Assembly (NCBI GenBank): GCA_030267965.1
Contig: BRYA01000519.1
Coordinates: 1-29,063 of the forward strand
Source of the DNA: Triparma columacea
Taxonomy: Eukaryota; Sar; Bolidophyceae; Parmales; Triparmaceae
Reading direction: 5' to 3'
DNA length: 29,063 nucleotides
The position numbers and the translations under genes were made by a program. The first letter of the stretch is position 1. Every line of letters starts with the position of its first letter. A model generated the notes under the pieces. It saw nothing but the letters and a program-made list of their open reading frames with translations. It made no database searches and was not told the origin of the DNA. Of this stretch, positions 28,645 through 29,063 are shown in pieces.

Positions 28645-28862
28645 TGTTGGGAATATTGTAGAGGTGTAGTAGATGTATTGTGGGAGAGTTATAGTGGTTT
28701 GTGAGTATAATGGAAGTGTAGTAAATGTCTTGTGGCAGTATTGTTGTGGTTTGTGAGTATAATGAAAGTGTAGTAGATGTGTATGGAGTTTTGGAGGGTT
28801 GTAAATGTGTTATAGTGTTTTGTGAGTATATTGGAAGAGTATTAGATGTGTATTGAGATGAA
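28645..28862 (+). repeat. Degenerate tandem repeat, about 50-70 nt unit
   Basis: The core GTTTGTGAGTATAATGAAAG, or close variants, followed by GTGTAGTAGATGT, begins near 28696, 28748 and 28817, with a partial copy from about 28650. Unit spacing is 52 and 69 nt. Confidence 0.7.
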
Positions 28863-28866
28863 TAAA
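28861..28866 (+). promoter_or_regulatory. Candidate polyadenylation signal AATAAA
   Basis: AATAAA occurs 264 nt after the stop of the START-repeat gene, just past the tandem repeat array. It fits a 3' end here if the species uses this signal. Confidence 0.35.
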
Positions 28867-29014
28867 AGAAGAGTGAGTGTGGTTAAAGTTAGGAGAGGGA
28901 AGAGATAAGAAATGAGAGTAGAGAAGAGGAGTGTATAAGGTGGAGAGATGTGTGTAAGTGTAGTTGACATGTATGAAGATGAATAATAGAAGGATGTTTA
29001 GGGAAAAAAAGTTC

Positions 29015-29030
29015 GTGTGCGCGCGCACAC
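29015..29030. repeat. Perfect 16 bp alternating purine-pyrimidine palindrome
   Basis: GTGTGCGCGCGCACAC is its own reverse complement and strictly alternates purine and pyrimidine, so it could form Z-DNA or a short cruciform. It follows a run of seven A. Confidence 0.8.
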
Positions 29031-29063
29031 ATTTTCCTCCCTCCACCCCTCTCGAGAGCCTAA

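Larger units (their letters stand above)
28598..29063. other. 3' flank of the START-repeat gene
   Basis: The 466 bp after the stop are T/G-rich on the plus strand and hold a degenerate tandem repeat, one AATAAA, and a 16 bp palindrome near the end. No gene is supported; a minus-strand frame at 28810-29046 is low-complexity. Confidence 0.5.

Overview
This 29 kb window is nuclear DNA of a flagellated eukaryotic microalga or protist. Genes are split by short GT-AG introns (about 65-190 nt, mostly starting GTGAG), spacing is tight, and several leaders and introns are C/T- or G-rich homopolymer tracts. My best inference is a stramenopile, perhaps a bolidophyte (Triparma-like): it has an ELO elongase, an IFT dynein and a giant protein with several START-like lipid-binding modules joined to a multi-pass membrane domain. 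The clade is inferred from gene content only and was not checked by search.

Layout. ELO-family fatty acid elongase (minus, 321-1217). Unrecognised acidic, Gly-rich protein with five x-L-F motifs (plus, 1852-2810, 2 exons). CSN6-like MPN protein (minus, 2972-4329, 3 exons). DHHC-family palmitoyltransferase with a DHFC active site (plus, 4771-6342, 4 exons). U-box protein with a C-terminal membrane anchor (minus, 6372-7528, 2 exons). Complete cytoplasmic dynein-2 (IFT) heavy chain DYNC2H1 (plus, 7849-22134, 11 exons by my reconstruction, 4360 aa). About 1.1 kb follows without a supported gene. Then come two overlapping plus-strand reading frames (23269-24114 and 24107-28597) that probably make one START-repeat/XK-related-like membrane protein. 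The last 460 bp are a repeat-rich 3' flank.

The first six genes alternate strictly: three divergent pairs sharing 320-635 bp promoter regions, and two convergent pairs whose stop codons lie 161 and 29 bp apart. All exon joins given were checked by hand for reading phase, and each join restores a continuous frame.

Functional themes, kept as inference: lipid and membrane chemistry (elongase, S-acyltransferase, START/XKR-like protein), ubiquitin or Nedd8 control (U-box protein, CSN6) and ciliary retrograde transport (DYNC2H1). Nothing in the sequence shows that these genes form one pathway. The strongest oddities are the DHHC enzyme that has lost all four ligands of its second zinc site while keeping the first site and the catalytic residues, and the START-repeat plus XKR-like architecture with a frame break in its N-terminal part.
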